NCBI GenBank assembly: GCA_018136815.1
Contig: CM030936.1
Location: 2,941,079 to 3,005,078, forward strand
DNA length: 64,000 nucleotides
Origin: Isochrysis galbana
Taxonomy: Eukaryota > Haptophyta > Isochrysidales > Isochrysidaceae
Direction: 5' to 3'
Below are positions 21,107 through 31,735 of the stretch, in pieces. Numbering within the stretch: the stretch's first letter is position 1; the number at the start of each line of letters is the position of its first letter. Below the pieces are notes generated by a model. The model did not search any database. It saw only the letters and a program-made list of their open reading frames with translations, and was not told where the DNA came from. The translations under genes and the position numbers were made by a program.

Positions 21107-21450
21107 CCCGTTTATTTCCTTGTGTGTTCCCGCGTTTCTCTCCCTCGTTTTTATCTTTATCTTTTCTCGTCTCCGTCTTCCGTCCCGATTTCCGACGTCT
21201 GTGACCCTCTGCCCAGTGATCCTCTTGCGTGCTACGTCCCCTAGTGTGCCGAGCCATCAGGCGTCCCGCCTGGGCCTACCCCCTACCCCACCCCCAGTCC
21301 ATACCCACGCCCCATGCCTGATGTCTGATGTCTCCTCAACCCTCCTCGTCCCTCCCCACTCCCCATGTTCATGCTCTGGCGTGGTAAAGATCCACAGGTC
21401 CATCCACACCACCACCAGCCTACCAACGCCCGAACACCCGTTGCTTTCCC
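21107..21450. repeat. Interspersed repeat C, copy 1
   Basis: About 320 bp similar to 54886-55198, ending in both at CATCCACACCACC. A degenerate frame reads (M)SDxCDPxP in both copies. It is followed here by a solitary TAGGGCGG terminus. Confidence 0.6.
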
Positions 21451-21454
21451 TTTG

Positions 21455-21522
21455 TAGGGCGGTCAAACAAGGGCTTTTTAAACATAAGTAAGGGCGGGCT
21501 GGGCTGCATTTTTTGACCGCGG
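21455..21522. repeat. Short TAGGGCGG terminus element
   Basis: Begins TAGGGCGGTCAAACA and reaches TTTTTTGACCGC about 65 bp later, so GCGGTCAAA faces its own complement. The next 40 bp (GCGCGATGCCCAATAAAAAA) are shared with 38942-39050. It may be a deletion derivative of the 55199-57259 family. Confidence 0.5.
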
Positions 21523-22052
21523 CGCGATGCCCAATAAAAAAGCTCCGTGGGGGGCTACCTGACGCTACGAAAACCTTCGCCAAGAAATTGTGCTACTTGC
21601 ACTCGAGGATGAGACACCCCCCGACTTACTCACGAGCGTCCCCGCGAGCGAGATTGTCTCTTATCTTTCGGCGTTCTATCTAGTAGTATACCTTGTACTT
21701 GCTACTTGCTACACTTGCCCTATTCAGGCCTGCAAAATCCCTCATAAGAGTAGAGTTTTACCTTCACACCTTTTTCCGTAAGTCTCCCTCACGTAGCACG
21801 TAGCTAGCCACATTTCGATGTGGTAGAAGAAACCGCCCGAAGGCGTTGAGAGAGAAGAGAGGGTTCGGAAGCGCGCAAGACGGAGCGAGCGAAGAGTGGC
21901 GCGAGAGCCCGCGGGGGTAGCGAGGGGAAGGGGCTGCGATGCAGGACTCAAGACTGCCCGCTGGGAGGCATTTATTGAGAGAGCTGCAGCTCTCTCCCTC
22001 GCGGCGGAATGTGGGCTCTGGTACCCTAAGTGCCACGAGGGGCGCCGCGCCG

Positions 22053-22493
22053 ATGAACGCGCTGGTTGGACAGATCTCTCAACCAGTCGTCTCCCCAAGT
22101 GTTTCTCGGCCGGGGAGTGCTAGGCCGGGAAGCGCGTCCATCTTCCGCTCGCAGATCCCTCGTAGTGAGCATAAGAAAATACCAGTTCACGTCGGAGTGG
22201 CGTTTCCATCGGACGACGCATTCGCTGACAAGCATCCTCAGGGGAGGCCTCGCCACCCTTCGGGAACTCCTCCGCTCTGTGAAGGCATTGGACAGATGAG
22301 GATATCACAAAAAGGTTCCGATCAGCCAGTTGCAGCCGGGCGTCCTTCTGGAATTGTTTTGCGGCAATCTTCTGGCTACAAGCCGCGCTCTGCAAACGCA
22401 GATCTGCTAGGCCAATCAGAAACAGACCAAAAACCAAACGGACGAGGAAATCGCAGCAATTGCAGTTCGATACCAGGTGGTATCTTTGGGTGA
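22053..22493 (+). CDS. Hypothetical Ser/Pro/Arg-rich protein
   Basis: 146 residues from the ATG at 22053, starting MNALVGQISQPVVSPSVSRP. The frame is open from 21939, but the nearer ATG is followed by the more coding-like sequence. It is rich in Ser, Arg, Pro and Gly and predicted disordered, with SRPGSARPGSASIFRSQIPR near the start. No family recognised. The 13071 and 58734 ORFs are similar in style. Confidence 0.4.
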   Translation: MNALVGQISQPVVSPSVSRPGSARPGSASIFRSQIPRSEHKKIPVHVGVAFPSDDAFADKHPQGRPRHPSGTPPLCEGIGQMRISQKGSDQPVAAGRPSGIVLRQSSGYKPRSANADLLGQSETDQKPNGRGNRSNCSSIPGGIFG

Positions 22494-22856
22494 GATTTTG
22501 CGATTGCCGGCCATTATTGCGAGAAGGTGTTCACGGCACGCCGTCGACCACACAATACATGAGACTTGTCGCCTAGCGTTCGATGCCACCATTGTATGGC
22601 GGCGTTCCAGCTCGATTGGCCCTTTTGTGGCGAAGCTTTTGCCGCTTTCCATGGCGAAGGCCAAAAAATCAAGCGACTAAGCGCATCTTCAACCATGCGT
22701 AACTTGTGACTCATGGATCGTGATATTGACGTTTGGATAGCACGCGGTTTAAATGGTCTGAACTACGAGTATTTGTAACCACTTGAATGCAAATGCATGA
22801 AATGGTTATGATGCATGAAATTGTTATGTATGTCGTCATGTCGTCTCACCTTGCAA

Positions 22857-23853
22857 TATCTCTTAAGAGGCGAAGCACCTTCGGAGGTGCTGCACGCCGT
22901 CGCCGCGCCGCGCCGTCCCCTCCCATGCCTCTCAGACCACCTCGTTGGCGGCTGTAGCGGTATGGGAGGGCGTCTCCATACCCCTCACCCATCATATCTT
23001 GGCCCTAGCCCCCAGCTCGACGCGCAGCGCGAGCTAGGTCACAATTTGTGTCACCTGGGCGGCACTGCATGCGCGCGCCGCGAAAGGTGCTTCACCTTTC
23101 AGGAGCAGATGGGCGAGCATCTAGGCAGTGGGAAGGGGAACTGACAGGCCTGGTTGCTTTTGTTTGTGGGTCGGCACGTTCCGATCGCCACAGTGGCGGG
23201 CGAGTAGCTGCTGGTGTTGGCGGCTAGCTGCTGCAGCGGCAACGGCGCAGCGCTCGAGCGCGAGCCAGCAATTTGGCAGGCTGTCTGTGTCTGCGCGCCC
23301 GATCAGGGAGTGATTATGATTAGACACATATGGACTGCCTGCGCGCTGGCCAGGGCGATGCGCAGGCAGTCCACTGCAATGCGCGCACGTGCAGTCTGAA
23401 TGCTTGCGTGTGTTGTGTGCTCGTCTCCGCGCGCTTGTATGTTGTCTGTCTCAAAGGGGAACGCTTTGCCCATCAAATATTCTGGCCCAAAGGGTTTGTG
23501 AGCAGTTCTTCTTGTATATGATTTGTAAGGCTTAGATTACTCAGCATCAATAAATACCCCCGACACGTATTATCTTGATGAGAGTTGTGAACTGCGACTC
23601 CATCTCTTGCAGCATACGTTGTGAACGACGTGCGACGCCGGCTCGTCGGCAGCATCGCTACCGATCAGGTCATGGGAGCAAATTTCGGGCGATTCGACTC
23701 CATCATTTGCATAAGACTAGTCCTCCATATTGATGGCAAGGCTCCAGCTCAATGTTGGTGTCCTCTAGGCTCCAAGGGGCCGCCAATATGCTAGGAATAA
23801 AAAGGGGTCTCGAAGCACCTTTGCAGGTGCTTCCAGCCGCCTCTTAAGAGATA
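22857..23853. mobile_element. Foldback-type element with palindromic termini
   Basis: A 997-bp segment with 16-bp inverted ends TATCTCTTAAGAGGCG (22857-22872; complement at 23838-23853). Each end is backed by a short hairpin: AGCACCT-TCGG-AGGTGCT (22874-22891) and AGCACCT-TTGC-AGGTGCT (23814-23831). Inside, a 14-bp stem hairpin lies at 23331-23373. No transposase frame. Target duplication is not clear. Confidence 0.6.
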
Positions 23854-24935
23854 AAATCTACGCGTCTGTGAGAAGCCCATGCTTGTTGTGGAGCATATGC
23901 TCAGAAGCGTTTTGAAGTGGAGATGAAGTTTGTGCCCATATGGGCCACCCGGTCTCAGGCCGCGCTGCTGGAGCAGCTTGACCGTCACCAGGGTGGGAGG
24001 GGCCTCTGCTGCCATCTGCCATCACTCACCATCAGGCATGCGGCATGCCCAATGAATGGAGGGGTGGCTGCACAGGCTTGTTGCTGTTCGGCTGGGGTCT
24101 GCGTCCTGCTGTTCCCCGTTCCCCATGGGGGCGGGGGGGGGGGGGGGGGGGAGCAGAATGGTTGTTGAGTGAGGCCGGGGCCACGGGCCGTGTTGCGCGA
24201 CCGGAGTCGCACGCACACGCACTACGTACTTGGCTCGGCCTTTGAGGTGTTGGGCGCGGAGGTCACGTCTCACGTCCCGTCGAATATGTATGGGACAGGC
24301 TCGGTGTGAGCCATCGAATGTCGAATGTCCCCATAGTTTGAAATTTATATTGAGGTGGATGCTAATAACTTCTTGAACATAATATCGGCGACATGATAAG
24401 TACAACCAATGCCAATAGAGGGTTTTTGAGGTAACAATGCATGCGGCCTTCGCAACAGCGTTTCACCTTCGTCGTCATGTTAGAACACTCGCCTATACCT
24501 CAAATTACTCGCCACGTTTACACTACCCCCTTCATTATTCTGTCTTTGGTCTTTGGTTTCGCCTTGCATTTGCACCCGCGGCCCCTGCACCCGCGGCCCT
24601 CGGCGACTGCCTCCGTAATGCGTGAAAAGAGCCGGGCCGTCCTTGGCTCCTAAATCCAGAGTTCAGCGCAGCAACAAGAGCCCGCTGCACTTGCACCATG
24701 GGATCCTCTCTCGTTGTGCAAGACCTCCTCGATGTATTGCATGGAGAGGTATGCGACGGCGCCTCGCCCCAAACTGAGAGGTACGCGGTTAAAGTAAGGC
24801 CTTAAATGTCATTTAAGCCCTTACTATTCAATATTCAGGGCGCAAATCTTTCCAAGAACACAAGCGCTTATCTTCCGAAAAATTTTCCTCGACCTTAGGC
24901 CGGGCGGGCCATAACTATGACAAGCCTTGGTACAT
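23854..24935. other. Intergenic with repeat G
   Basis: Bases 24030-24240 match, inverted, 38562-38745 (including CCACGGGCCGTGT and GCGACCGGAGTCGC), with a run of G at 24125-24150. The rest shows no gene. Confidence 0.5.
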
Positions 24936-25494
24936 TCATGGGAGGGGGGCTACCACGCCAGCCTCGAAAGAGCGGCGTGCATCTTCAGGCAGGTAGGGGA
25001 CAACGCGGGCAGAAGCTGTTGCCCAAAATCGATTTACAGATAAGACATGGTGCTGCGCCTCCGCCAAGATCTTACCTCGGCTTCCGCATCGCGCCTCGTC
25101 ATCAGCATGGCTGAGAGCGCTATCATCGGTAGACTGGGCGAATCCGTGTCTCTTAACGGATCCCAAAATATCATCATCGAGTCCCGATATCTCGTGTGCC
25201 GCGCATGCAGGGATGAATAATATCTCTCCTTCTCGCAGCAAGAATTCTATGCGTTTCTCTAGGGCGAATCGCAGCTTGGGCTCCAGAGTCCATGGGTCTG
25301 CTGCCAAGACCTGACGTAGATTTAGCTGAGAGAAAGCCCACGACATGCCAGCGGGGTTGAGTGGGTACGGCCGCAAATCGCGCCAGCACTCGGGCGGGAA
25401 GAGGACGATCCTCTTGGTGCCATAGAGCTGCAAAAGGGTTCCATCGGTGACATCCATGTGGAGCGGTTCAGTGTGCCCAGAGGGTCCCCACCAC
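24936..25494 (-). CDS. JmjC/cupin-like oxygenase, exon 3
   Basis: Last exon, 185 residues plus stop. It carries the Fe(II)/2-oxoglutarate core: WWGPSGHTEPLHMDVTDG with the HxD pair, KRIVLFPPECW with the 2OG-binding Lys, and EGEILFIPACAAHEI with the distal His. This is the layout of cupin_8/JmjC hydroxylases such as JMJD5, HSPBAP1 or TYW5, which hydroxylate proteins or tRNA. The C-terminal 80 residues are less conserved. Confidence 0.85.
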
Positions 25495-25669
25495 CTACAT
25501 GGATTGAAGGGAAGAAAAAGAAGGTGATGAATAATCTCCAGGCACCCAGGCGGCGACTGGCTCAGCAATTAGGAATAGCCGATTCGAACAGCTGAGGAGC
25601 TGCATGCCGGGAACTGAGAAATGGCCCATCGTCCCACGTCCTCATTTCGCCATTGGTGCACATGCGCAC

Positions 25670-25854
25670 ATGTTCACAAGTGGCCCGTACACTGGGTGTA
25701 TGCGCAGGCCAGTTGTACGACTGATGGCATCAAATGTTGACGCCAACTTCAGCCCTGCATCAGTGCGCGAGATATCATGCTGTACATAACAATCGTTACT
25801 GGCCGCCATGCCTGAACTGATTGATTCTGCAAACATCGAGGCATTCGTAATGAC
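25670..25854 (-). CDS. JmjC/cupin-like oxygenase, exon 2
   Basis: Sixty-one codons plus two bases, VITNASMFAESISSGMAASN to YGPLVNM. The acceptor TTTGCAG is clear. The donor used here (AACAT/GTGCGC) was chosen because it joins in phase 2 to give GPLVNMWWGPSGHTEPLHMD; it is a weak consensus, so this boundary is the least certain of the gene. Introns: 25855-25942 and 25495-25669. Confidence 0.65.
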
Positions 25855-25942
25855 CTGCAAAACAACCACACGGGGTTCACAGCGCCAACGCACACTGCCA
25901 ATCGAATCGAGTCGCGTCTAGCACGGAATTGGATTGACTTAC

Positions 25943-26380
25943 CGAGGTGCGCATGTGAGAGCGACCTGTCCACCGATGCGGATCAGTAGCAAACCCATCA
26001 CCGCCGTGGATGCGGCAGGTGAGCGCCTCATCCCCGACTGCAGAAGCAAATCTGTACAGTGACCACTCATGTGGATCATTGCATGGCGGCCGAAGACATC
26101 CCTCGAGAATAAAGGGGATCCCCTCGCGTTGATAGCGCCGGAATACAGAAGGCGTCATCTGGGAGGCGTGTATACGCTCAATCGATGGTGCATGGCTTCT
26201 TGAGGCGCAGGGTGCTGAGCGGCCAGCCTTCAAAGACAGCAGAGCAGGCGGCTGAACCTTGTGCCGGCTAGCAATGCACGCGGCGGCAGGGCGAGACTCC
26301 TCGCCAATGCGGTTGCTGCACCCCGTGCGCGGCCTGCTCGCCCATGAGGACGCGAGGCCCGCCGTACGGGTGCTGGCCAT
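25943..26380 (-). CDS. JmjC/cupin-like oxygenase, exon 1
   Basis: 146 codons from the ATG at 26380 (the frame is open a little further but without an ATG). The N-terminal 70 residues are Ala/Arg/Ser-rich and could be a targeting or disordered region; then SIERIHASQMTPSVFRRYQR and GIPFILEGCL, the usual opening strand of cupin_8 proteins. It ends MRTS at a GTAAGT donor. The gene is divergent from the methyltransferase at 26619 with only 238 bp between start codons. Confidence 0.75.
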
Positions 26381-26618
26381 AAGCCGCAAGAAGCTCTGGC
26401 GCCGACAGCGTGAGAAAACGCGTCCACCTCCAGGTCTACTAATCCTTCTTCACGGGCCCTCTAACTGAAATATCGTGTGATGAGAATCTTCTTCTGTTCA
26501 CACTCATCGCTCGCTGACATGCCAATCGAACAAAAAACAAAACGAAGTCTAAAGTGACGACCAACATCCGTTGGTTCTGTCGCTCTCGCGGGGGTTGGGG
26601 GGGAGGGGGGTCGTGCAG
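26381..26618. promoter_or_regulatory. Divergent promoter region
   Basis: 238 bp between two oppositely oriented start codons, so it must hold both promoters. A G-rich run (26590-26611) precedes the methyltransferase ATG. No TATA box is obvious. Confidence 0.5.
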
Positions 26619-27470
26619 ATGGCGCGTCGGCCAACAGGGAGACTAGTGCTCGCGCTCGCGTGCTTTGCCGTGTATACTGCGTGGCGTGCCGTCCCTCTCG
26701 TCTATGCGGCACCAGCCAGCGCGGTCTCTCCCGCCGGCTCTGTCTGGAGCCCATCCGTTAGCAAGGCTGTCGATGGCTCAAACCAGTCCGGTGAGGCAAA
26801 GCCACAGCAGAATTTTGCATGTAAGGAAGGCACCTGCAACACGTGCTTCTTTCACGAATCTGAGGTCGAGGAACGGGAAACATCGAGGCTTGAGGGAGTG
26901 GTGGGAGGCGGAATTGGTAGGGGCAAATCGAGGCTTCACCGCCGCAAGGGCACACGTGTGGCAAAGTCGGAACTTGAGGCTCGGGGCATCCGGTATCTTC
27001 AGGTGGGTGGTGACTGGTGGAATAAATGTGGCGACGGGTGGCTGAACGCCGATGCCGTATTCACGAAGATACCAACGGGCTTTGTATGTGAGGACTGGAG
27101 AACTCGCCGCAATATCATGCGGCTGGATGCTGGCAGCGCCTTTCCCATTGAAGACGAGTCGTTCGAGGTCATCTACACGGAGCACATGTTTGAGCACATG
27201 CTGCCTGTCCACGGGACCGAGTTCTTGAGGGAAGCTTACCGACTCCTCAAACCTGGTGGTGTGCTACGCGTGACAACTCCTGATCTGCAGAAGTACATTG
27301 TTTCGGCTGCTGCCTCGTACTCAAACGGGATGCTAGATGCATTCTTGGCTGATCATGCTGCACGTTTCCCTCCCATGGGCGAGCTCGGCAAGCCATACTC
27401 AGCTGCGACAGTCATCAATAATATTTTTCGCAATTATAAGCATCAATGGATCTATGACTTTGAGGAAATG
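26619..27470 (+). CDS. Signal-anchored SAM methyltransferase, exon 1
   Basis: 284 codons from the ATG at 26619. Residues 8-30 form a hydrophobic signal anchor (RLVLALACFAVYTAWRAVPL), so the enzyme probably faces the lumen or Golgi. A disordered Ser-rich linker follows; then the class I methyltransferase half: GWLNADAVFTKIPTGF, DAGSAFPIEDESFEVIYTEH, MFEHM, and REAYRLLKPGGVLRVTTPDL (motif post I to III). The glycine-rich motif I is weak, as in the cyanobacterial-type relatives of this family. It ends YDFEEM at a GTGAGT donor. Confidence 0.85.
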
Positions 27471-27752
27471 GTGAGTGTTCACACTTGGAATCCTGTGCAC
27501 CAGCACAAGGTCGTTGGGACGCCTACCGTTGTTCTTCTGCATGCATGAATTTGGGGCTTGAGGGGTCTAGATGCACACATTATTTGCACCTACACCACGG
27601 CCGGTAACACGTCCTTGTGGCGAGCTTTGCTGACTGCCTCGTCATAGGACCGGCGCTTTGACGTCCGGCGAGCTCATTCTCGTCGTGCATCAAGCATCGA
27701 CCCAATCAAAAGTGCTCCTTCCAATCTCATCCCACAATCTTTTTGCTCTCAG

Positions 27753-27980
27753 GCTCGTGCGGCACATTTGGCCGGGGTGCCTAGGGAGAATGTCCGTAGA
27801 TCTTCTCGTTTGGGCTCTGATCTCCCCCCGTTCGTCCTCGATGCAATTGCGAGAGCGACCACGCCGTCCACTGCACACAATCAACAAGGCGCTCGTGAGA
27901 ACTCGTCGAAATGTTGGTTGGAGCAAGAGGTGAGAGACAGAGAGAGCCTCTACGTTACTATCACGAAGCCACTAATATAG
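27753..27980 (+). CDS. Signal-anchored SAM methyltransferase, exon 2
   Basis: 75 residues plus stop, starting ARAAHLAGVPRENVRRSSRL and ending RDRESLYVTITKPLI. The closing ESLYVxxxKP is typical of the family and fixes the frame. Intron 27471-27752 is GT-AG. Total length 359 residues. Confidence 0.8.
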   Translation, partial: ARAAHLAGVPRENVRRSSRLGSDLPPFVLDAIARATTPSTAHNQQGARENSSKCWLEQEVRDRESLYVTITKPLI

Positions 27981-28282
27981 CAACACTGAATGGATGAAGG
28001 TGCAACTTATGGAGGCATAGTCTTGCAGGCGATTCTCAATTCCGAGAAGCGATTGCACCGTGAAACAATCACATGCGTGCCAAGTGAACATGCTCATCTA
28101 TGTTGCAGTCGAGACACTAGAGATAGGCGTAGCAACGATGTGAAGGTTGTCGGGCGCCGGCTCGCCGGCTCATCATTGACAGCAGCTTCATCGCGAGAGG
28201 CGATAGCCGATGCGTGATATTTTGAAGGTGGGTGGGGTGGCGATGTGACGGCATCAGCCGCTCGAGGTATCCTAGGCAACAA

Positions 28283-28440
28283 CCTACTTTTATAAGTGGC
28301 GGGGGTCAATGGGGGCCTCGCGCCCCCCTCACTCCATGGCGGACGCCCCCCGGGGTGGGCCCGTACAACCAACCTCCGCCCCTGCGGGCTGGGCAATCAT
28401 CATTCTGGCCCAGACCCCTAGTGGGTGCAGGCCGCGAATC
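28283..28440 (+). repeat. Hairpin-headed retroposon, 5' fragment
   Basis: Hairpin CTACTT-TTAT-AAGTGG (28284-28299), then GGGGGTCAATGGGGGCC and the CTCGCGCC block; related to 17332-17514 on the other strand. It ends where an unrelated open frame begins. Confidence 0.6.
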
Positions 28441-28445
28441 TCACT

Positions 28446-28640
28446 TCGTTCGCCTCGTTCGATTTCCCGCGCAAGCTCCTGCTCACCGTGAACGGGGCCC
28501 CCTATCCCATCGAATACGCCGTCCGCAACTGCCGCGAGCTCGACGGGGACATCAAAAACCTGAGCATCCACGCGGGGCCCAAAGGCTGCAAAGGATATAG
28601 CAAAGGGTACGCCCAAGCGTTCCACCCTCCCCTGCGCATA
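28446..28640 (+). pseudogene. Orphan coding fragment
   Basis: An open stretch with strong C-ending codons encoding SFDFPRKLLLTVNGAPYPIE, YAVRNCRELDGDIKNLSIHA and a Lys/Gly-rich tail. It has no start codon of its own and is enclosed by repeats, so it is a fragment of a larger gene. I do not recognise it; its compact style resembles the island ORFs at 8511-10120. Confidence 0.4.
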
Positions 28641-29039
28641 TGTGTCTGCGAAGCTGCGAAGAAGAGAAAGCCGCGCGTCTCAAACGCTGTTGTATTCAGG
28701 CCTCCTGGCATGAATCATGAATATTTCGGCATGGGTACGTGCCTTCGTCGTTATATATCGTCTTCTATGTTCGTCTTGGTCACTCAAGGCGTGCAGATTC
28801 GGATTCTCCCTGGGCTCAAATCCTGGTCCGCCGATTTTCGTCTCGAAATTCGAAGATTTGAGTTTTATTTTTACCGTTACGGTAATTGTCCACGCGTTTA
28901 AGGCCGTGCACCTATCTCTCGAACGCTGGCCTGAGGTGGATTCATTCCAACCCGCAACGCATGTCCGATACGATTTCTGCCGCGGCTCAATTTCACCGTC
29001 TAGCACAAACCAGGTGCTAATCACAAGGATGCTTACGGC

Positions 29040-29880
29040 GTGTCACGCTTGGTGGCGGCAGACGATGAGACGTCGGAGACGTCCGCTCCTAAGCAGGGGG
29101 GTGGGCAGCTACTAGCCGCCGTCGTCCCTAACTCTTGCTCCACCACAGCATCGGATGGTCAGCCGCCAGCCGTCGCCGCCTCTCGTTCTCGTACCACAAC
29201 GGCATCCAGTCTGCAAGCTGGCGAACGGTCGTCCAGATTGTCCTCTACGACCAGGGATTCTATCAACCTCTCCTACCTCGACGTCGGTACACCTAACGCT
29301 GAGGCGCTCAAGGAGGCACAGGCCGAGGACCCCGACGGCCACGACCTCATCCGCTTCCTCTCTTCCTCTCCTCGCAACTCCGATCTCGATCATCGTCGCT
29401 TGCGTTGGCTCAGTCGCGAATCTTCGCGATGTCTGTTGCAATCAGGTCTACTCTACCGACGAGTGCCGACAAGAGACGATCCAAGGGGACTGCAGGTCGG
29501 CGCCTATCCGTTCGACATCGTCTTTTGCGACGTCGTCTCGATGGCTCCTACGCACGACTTCATCAAGGGCTCTCGAGGCTTCGACAAGCTCCTCGTTTTC
29601 GTGGACTCGCTCACTCGTTGGATCGAGGCGGCCCCTCACAACGGCGACCCCTCGAGTGCCGACGCTCTTCACGCCTTCATGTCGTACGTCGTTTCTCGGC
29701 ACGGAGTACCAAGGCAACTTCGCTCGGACTCCGGCAGTAATCTCGCTAGTCAACTTACCTCGATCATCCTCGAGCGCACCGGCACCGACCTACGGCCGAG
29801 CACACCTCATCATCACGAGAGCGTGCCATCGGATCGCACCCTCGTCTCTCTCCTCGATACACCCTCTGCGTTCTTCTGAC
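29040..29880 (+). pseudogene. Ty3-like integrase fragment
   Basis: Encodes part of the integrase N-terminal region (LQSGLLYRRVP), then directly the catalytic core: YPFDIVFCDVV, LLVFVDSLTRWIEA, HGVPRQLRSDSGSNL. The zinc-binding HHCC segment between them is missing, and the region around the last catalytic Glu is scrambled. It is therefore dead. It is followed by a 16-bp palindrome (29878-29893) and the 116-bp repeat shared with 10963-11078. Confidence 0.8.
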
Positions 29881-29893
29881 AGTCGCGACTGTC
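29878..29893. repeat. 16-bp perfect palindrome
   Basis: GACAGTCGCGACTGTC, its own reverse complement. TGTCACGCCCC, a start typical of Ty3-type LTRs, begins inside it at 29890. Confidence 0.8.
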
Positions 29894-29904
29894 ACGCCCC
29901 TCCG

Positions 29905-30020
29905 ATATCTCTCAACGCCGTCGTTTACGTTTGATCGCGGTACGGGAACGTACGGGAATTCTTTTCCAGTTCCCCCCCGCGGTCGCCGAATTTTCCCCCC
30001 GCGGCCGCCGAATAGTTCCC
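29905..30020. repeat. 116-bp Ty3-associated repeat, copy 2
   Basis: Identical by eye to 10963-11078. See that entry. Confidence 0.8.
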
Positions 30021-30394
30021 CCCGCGGGAAGAGAGGTATGGCTCGCCCCCCCTTTCGACCACAGAGGATGGATCTCCCTCCCCTTTCGCTGCGCTCTGTC
30101 AGGAGACCCCCGTACCTCGTCGTTTAGCTCGCGCGTGACGTGCCGAGCCCGTCGTGATATCTCGCCGCCTTTCGCCGTTGGCTGTTCGACTACTCATATA
30201 TCGAAGAACAGGAGACGCCGCGTTGTAACTTGGGTGCCGCCACACCGCCCAAACATCCAGGTAAAACTCTCGTAAAAGAGAGAAGGGGATGGGTTGCAGC
30301 GTTGAGTCCTGCGGTCTGCAGCGCCGGCCGCCGATTCTACACTTCATCGTCCGGACGGGAGTGGTATATCCTGTCTCTTCGATCGTCGCGCACT

Positions 30395-30770
30395 ATTCTT
30401 ATAGTTCGTCGTTCGTCGTTCGTCGTTCGTTCTTCGATTCTCGACTCTCGATTCTCGTCGTTCCGCGTCCTTATCGTTCTTCGTTTCTCGCCCTCGATTC
30501 GCGATTCTCGTCGTTCCGCGTTCTTCGTTTCTCGTTCGCGATTCTCGATTCTCGTCGTCCCGCGTTCTTCGTTTCTCGCTCTCGATTCTCGATTCTTGTC
30601 GTTCCGCGTTCTCATCGGTCCTCGATTGATAGGTCGCTCATCACGTCTTCCGTCTTGGTTCGGCATTGGGTGCGTGGCTCTCTATCCATTCGGATTTATT
30701 GTTTCATTCGCTCTTCGGATTTATTGTTTCATTCGCTCTTCGGATTTATTCGCTCTTCGCTCTTCGCTCA
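30395..30770. repeat. Degenerate tandem repeats, TC-rich
   Basis: About 50-bp units of CGTTCTTCGTTTCTCG plus CTCGATTCTCG words (30440-30620), then a 25-bp tandem duplication CGGATTTATTGTTTCATTCG.. near 30693-30745. It sits between the integrase fragment and the repeat at 30884, so it is probably retrotransposon non-coding sequence. Confidence 0.6.
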
Positions 30771-30883
30771 TTCGGTCTCGTTCAGGATTGCTCTTCTGCC
30801 TTTCTCGTGGCTTGTTCGGAGCTCTCCGCTATCCGTTAGGTCCTCTTCTTTCCCTCGCGGGACGCTCGATCATAGCAGGGGGG

Positions 30884-31735
30884 TGTCGCATTCGCGAATC
30901 GACACTCGTTAGGCTTCGCTCTTCTCTTCGTCGTTCGGTATTTATCGTTATAATTCTCTCGTTCTCGTTCTCGGTCAAAAGCTTCGCTTGGATGCATGGG
31001 ATCGTGGGTTGTGGAGCGCCCTCTCTCTTTCTCTCGAAAGAGAAGGGAAGTTTCCCCACCTTTCTTCCTCCCAGGCGCCTCGCAAATAGGTTTAATTTGC
31101 TATCTCTACAGCGGTTCTTTATCTGCTTCTGGGGGCAATCAGGTTTAATTTACGACCTCTTCGTATCTCCCCCTTAGGCACATCGCACTCCTTTCGTCTT
31201 ATTTGGTAGGTCTCTTGGAATCTTGTTCGGCAGGATTGCCCCTCGTTTCCGTTATGGTGCGATTCCCCTTCCAGACGGGATCGCCGACAGATCGCCTTCT
31301 GATCGTCGTCCGTCGTCGTCTGGCCGGAGTGTTTGGGTTTGATTTTAGTCGAGTTATGTGAGAAAGTCGTGGGGCGAGAGTCGGGGTGTTTTCCTGGGTG
31401 TCGTTGTCCGTCGTCCTGTCGCCAGTCGTCATCCGTCGTCGCTCTCGCTCTCGTCGCTCTCGCTCTCGTAACACTCGTACCCAACAAACTCGCCTCGCCT
31501 CGCCAGCCCCTGCCATCACAGCCCTCCTCTCACTCGCCCTCGCCTCTCGCCGCTCGTTCCATGTCGTTCTCGCCGCCGTCCTCGCCCTCGCTCAAGCCCG
31601 CCTGCCCGCCTTTCTCTGCTGACGGGCTTCAGCCCGTCAGCACCTCTGAAGTCGTCTCCTCCGCCGCGCCTGCCGCCGGCATGCATCCTTCCTCATTGCC
31701 CTCAAGCCCTATGGGCCATACCAATTCGTCACCAC
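30884..31735. repeat. Repeat R, copy 1 (LTR-like plus hAT tail)
   Basis: About 850 bp, roughly 95% identical by eye to 48709-49563. It starts with the near-palindrome TGTCGCATTCGCGAATCGAC, here directly after a polypurine run AGCAGGGGGG, as at the start of a 3' LTR. The right end (about 31600-31735, reverse strand) encodes the hAT transposase tail with GLEGNEEG and a stop inside an 18-bp palindrome GACGGGCTTCAGCCCGTC. It therefore looks like LTR-like sequence joined to a hAT 3' end. Confidence 0.65.

Noticed and set aside
30395..30620. CRISPR-like array
   Set aside because: Units are degenerate, without unique spacers, and lie in eukaryotic retrotransposon debris.
30230..31177. 315-residue plus-strand ORF, Ser/Phe/Arg-rich
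   Set aside because: It reads through TC-rich tandem repeats and repeat R; composition explains it.
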